DNA of 64,000 bases from Mogibacterium diversum_A (lineage in GTDB: Bacteria > Bacillota > Clostridia > Peptostreptococcales > Anaerovoracaceae). Position 1 is the stretch's first letter. Each line of letters opens with the position of its first letter. Of the stretch, positions 62,367 to 64,000 are shown piece by piece. Under the pieces are notes generated by a model. It saw nothing but the letters and a program-made list of their open reading frames with translations. It ran no database searches and was not told the origin of the DNA. The position numbers and the translations under genes are program-made. Location: NCBI RefSeq assembly GCF_938028775.1, contig NZ_CALIZG010000008.1, positions 1 to 64,000 of the forward strand, read 5' to 3'.

Positions 62367-63161
62367 ATGAAACTTCTAGTTGTTGGTCCTCGCGGCAAAA
62401 TGGGCCGCCTGATTACAGCGATTGCTGCAGACCGCAAAGAAATCACTATCGTCGGTGGTGTCGCTCCTGCTGACAGAAATTACATCGGCAAGGATATTGG
62501 AGAGGTCGCTATGATCGGCAGAGCGCTAGGTGCCCCTGTTGTTTCGGATATCGAAGAGCTAATAGATGACTGTGATGTAATCATAGATTTTGCCACTGTT
62601 GATCAGGCAATGATTACACTGGAAGCTGCGAAAAAGCACAAGAAAGCACTAATCTGTGGAACCACTGGATTCAGCCTAGAACAGAGGGAGGCATTTGAAG
62701 AAGCTGGTAAAACAATCCCTGTAATGCTTGCGGCTAATACATCTAGACTTGTAAATGTTATGTATAAACTAATTGAAGATGCCACTAAATTGGCTGGTGA
62801 TGTGGACGTTGAGATACTCGACATGCACGACAGCACTAAACTTGACTCTCCTAGTGGTACTGCTAAGGAAATCGGTGAGCTCGTAGCTAAAACTAGAGGC
62901 GAATCACTCCATGATGTGGATAGATATGGCAGACAAGGAAGGTGCCCTCGCGAGCATGGCGAGATTGCTTTTCACTCCATCAGAGGCGGAGATATCTCAA
63001 GCAGCCATACGACATATTTTGTTGGTCTCGGTGAGAGACTTGAGATTACTCATCACTCTCAGAGCTTTAAGTGCTTTGCTGCCGGTGCAGTTGACTGTGC
63101 AGTTTACCTCAGCAAGCAGCCTGTTGGGTCATATACGGTTCAGGATTGCTTTGGGTTGTAA
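62367..63161 (+). CDS. dapB: 4-hydroxy-tetrahydrodipicolinate reductase
   Basis: 264 residues. The NAD(P)-binding start is LLVVGPRGKMGRLI (residues 3-16), with ICGTTGFS near 96-103. The substrate loop reads DMHDSTKLDSPSGTAKE: His154 and Lys158 match the catalytic pair, but the second His of the usual HH pair is Asp155. HSIRGGDISSSHT near 213 is also conserved. It works in the diaminopimelate/lysine pathway. The ATG at 62367 has GGAGG 6 nt upstream; the longer in-frame start overlaps the RBS. Confidence 0.95.
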   Translation: MKLLVVGPRGKMGRLITAIAADRKEITIVGGVAPADRNYIGKDIGEVAMIGRALGAPVVSDIEELIDDCDVIIDFATVDQAMITLEAAKKHKKALICGTTGFSLEQREAFEEAGKTIPVMLAANTSRLVNVMYKLIEDATKLAGDVDVEILDMHDSTKLDSPSGTAKEIGELVAKTRGESLHDVDRYGRQGRCPREHGEIAFHSIRGGDISSSHTTYFVGLGERLEITHHSQSFKCFAAGAVDCAVYLSKQPVGSYTVQDCFGL

Positions 63162-63182
63162 AAACGCTTATATATTAAATAA

Positions 63183-63225
63183 CCATACAGAAAGCCAAGG
63201 GCACAACCGCCCTATTTCTGTATGG
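63183..63225. terminator. stem-loop after dapB, possibly bidirectional
   Basis: CCATACAGAAA (63183-63193) pairs with TTTCTGTATGG (63215-63225), and GGGC/GCCC pair inside. The plus-strand tail (CTATTATTATTTT) is only partly U-rich; it lies between the convergent dapB and COG2509 genes. Confidence 0.6.
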
Positions 63226-63256
63226 CTATTATTATTTTCAATCATTTGTCTCGACA

Positions 63257-64000
63257 TTATTTTCCCCTATTCCCCCAAATGTATTTTTCCGGAGCACACC
63301 ATCCACATATATAATCTAACATATCTGCAATCCACTGTTTATTTAGACTGTCCGCTAAATTGTTGTGATACCTAAAAAGTATGTTATATGCTTGTTCTTG
63401 TGCAACTCTTAATTCTTTTATTTTAATCAAAATATCATATCCCTGCATATTGTATGCATGATAATTTTCCTCAGTTATATTCGTGGAAAGTTTCTTTATT
63501 TGATTAAATAATTCGTCTGCTGTACACATTAGAGGCTCCATAAACCGCTCTATCAACTTATCCGCCTGCTTTATGCCGTCGCATGCTGCTGATGTAATGC
63601 CCCCTGCATATCCACAGCCCTCACCTGCAGGATAGATGCCGGAGATTGTTGTGCTTTCGCCCGTCTCTCTATCTCTAATAACTCTTAGAGGTGCAGAGCT
63701 TCTAGTTTCAACAGCTTTGATCACTGCATCTGGGCTATCATATCCATGAATCTTCTTAGCGAAATTCGGAACCGCCTCTCTAATCGCCTCATACGCAAAG
63801 TTTGGAAGAGATGCAATGACCTTATCTGCTTTTCCAGAGAGGAACTCACCCATAGTACATGTTGGAGGTTTGTAGTTTCCACCACCGTTTTCAAAAGCGA
63901 GCCTTTCGTATTTCTGCTGGAATCTGATGCCTGCTAGCACATCATCGGATTCAAAATCGCTCACTCTCACATCGCAGAGAATACCACTGTTAGCAGTCCC
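63257..64000 (-). CDS. COG2509-type FAD-dependent oxidoreductase, C-terminal part, with a C-terminal extension (partial)
   Basis: 247 residues are visible; the 5' end lies beyond base 64000. The final part of a COG2509 NAD(P)/FAD-binding protein is clear: KAVETRSSAPLRVIRDRETG and GIYPAGEGCGYAGGITSAACDG, which close the FAD site. The family usually ends soon after DGIK...LIERF; here ~95 further residues follow (63257-63541). That stretch is visibly more A/T-rich and matches nothing I recognise. Its start codon is not in the window. Confidence 0.85.
   Translation of the reverse strand, partial: GTANSGILCDVRVSDFESDDVLAGIRFQQKYERLAFENGGGNYKPPTCTMGEFLSGKADKVIASLPNFAYEAIREAVPNFAKKIHGYDSPDAVIKAVETRSSAPLRVIRDRETGESTTISGIYPAGEGCGYAGGITSAACDGIKQADKLIERFMEPLMCTADELFNQIKKLSTNITEENYHAYNMQGYDILIKIKELRVAQEQAYNILFRYHNNLADSLNKQWIADMLDYICGWCAPEKYIWGNRGK

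Overview
The window reads as the chromosome of a low-GC, anaerobic, non-sporulating Firmicute of class Clostridia. The evidence is strong GGAGG-type ribosome-binding sites, a Bacillus/Clostridium-type gene order (rqcP-hup-murJ-mfd-pth-prs-glmU and a dcw cluster), butyrate kinase, a 2-hydroxyacyl-CoA-dehydratase-type protein and a PurR of Bacillus type. Sporulation genes that usually sit in these neighbourhoods (yabP, yabQ, spoVT, fin) are absent. Placement near Anaerovoracaceae/Family XIII (Mogibacterium, [Eubacterium] sulci relatives) is my inference and was not tested.

Layout. 1-1080: 5' part of a 16S rRNA gene on the minus strand, with two tandem consensus promoters at 1358-1501. 1793-13450 (minus): an orphan LytTR protein, rqcP, an unknown membrane protein, hup, a MurJ/SpoVB-type flippase, mfd, pth, prs, a stand-alone GlmU acetyltransferase domain and murC. 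13601-15312 (plus): purR and a PHP phosphoesterase. 15421-17435 (minus): an L,D-transpeptidase and a six-tRNA operon. 17594-21112 (plus): lgt, ychF, two candidate structured RNAs and an RNase H-fold exonuclease gene. That gene carries a GC-rich in-frame block made of three hairpins. 21244-30554 (minus): an ankyrin-like protein, three tRNAs, a TMEM164/YwaF-type membrane protein, a TPR protein, a B12-binding/radical-SAM protein that has lost two cluster cysteines, argS, a DUF523 protein and mutS2. 30547-44671 (minus): zapA, a SpoU methyltransferase, then ftsZ, ftsQ, murG, ftsW, murD, mraY, murF, a PASTA penicillin-binding protein, ftsL, rsmH and mraZ. The mraZ promoter overlaps four decamer-spaced MraZ-type boxes.

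44882-50516 (minus): an acyl-ACP thioesterase with an apparently catalytically dead SDR, an AGCS symporter, a GIY-YIG protein, a D,D-carboxypeptidase-like protein and an HgdB-like protein. 50864-53551: a TraX-like protein, a MerR regulator and a glyoxalase. 53600-55233: a decayed mobile-element scar beside tRNA-Ser, holding a fused tandem repressor, integrase fragments and a GC-rich structured stretch. 55359-64000: cysteine desulfidase (cyuA), butyrate kinase, typA, a DUF2207 protein, dCMP deaminase, dapB and the 3' part of a COG2509 flavoprotein with an odd C-terminal extension.

Most genes support envelope growth and division (Mur enzymes, Fts proteins, Lgt, Ldt, D,D-carboxypeptidase, flippase), translation (tRNAs, ArgS, Pth, TypA, RqcP, YchF) and nucleotide supply (Prs, PurR, dCMP deaminase). 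I saw no complete mobile element, CRISPR array or intact defence operon. The most unusual features are the triple-hairpin in-frame block (20652-20780), several probable pseudoenzymes, the tRNA-Ser scar and the unassigned structured RNAs.
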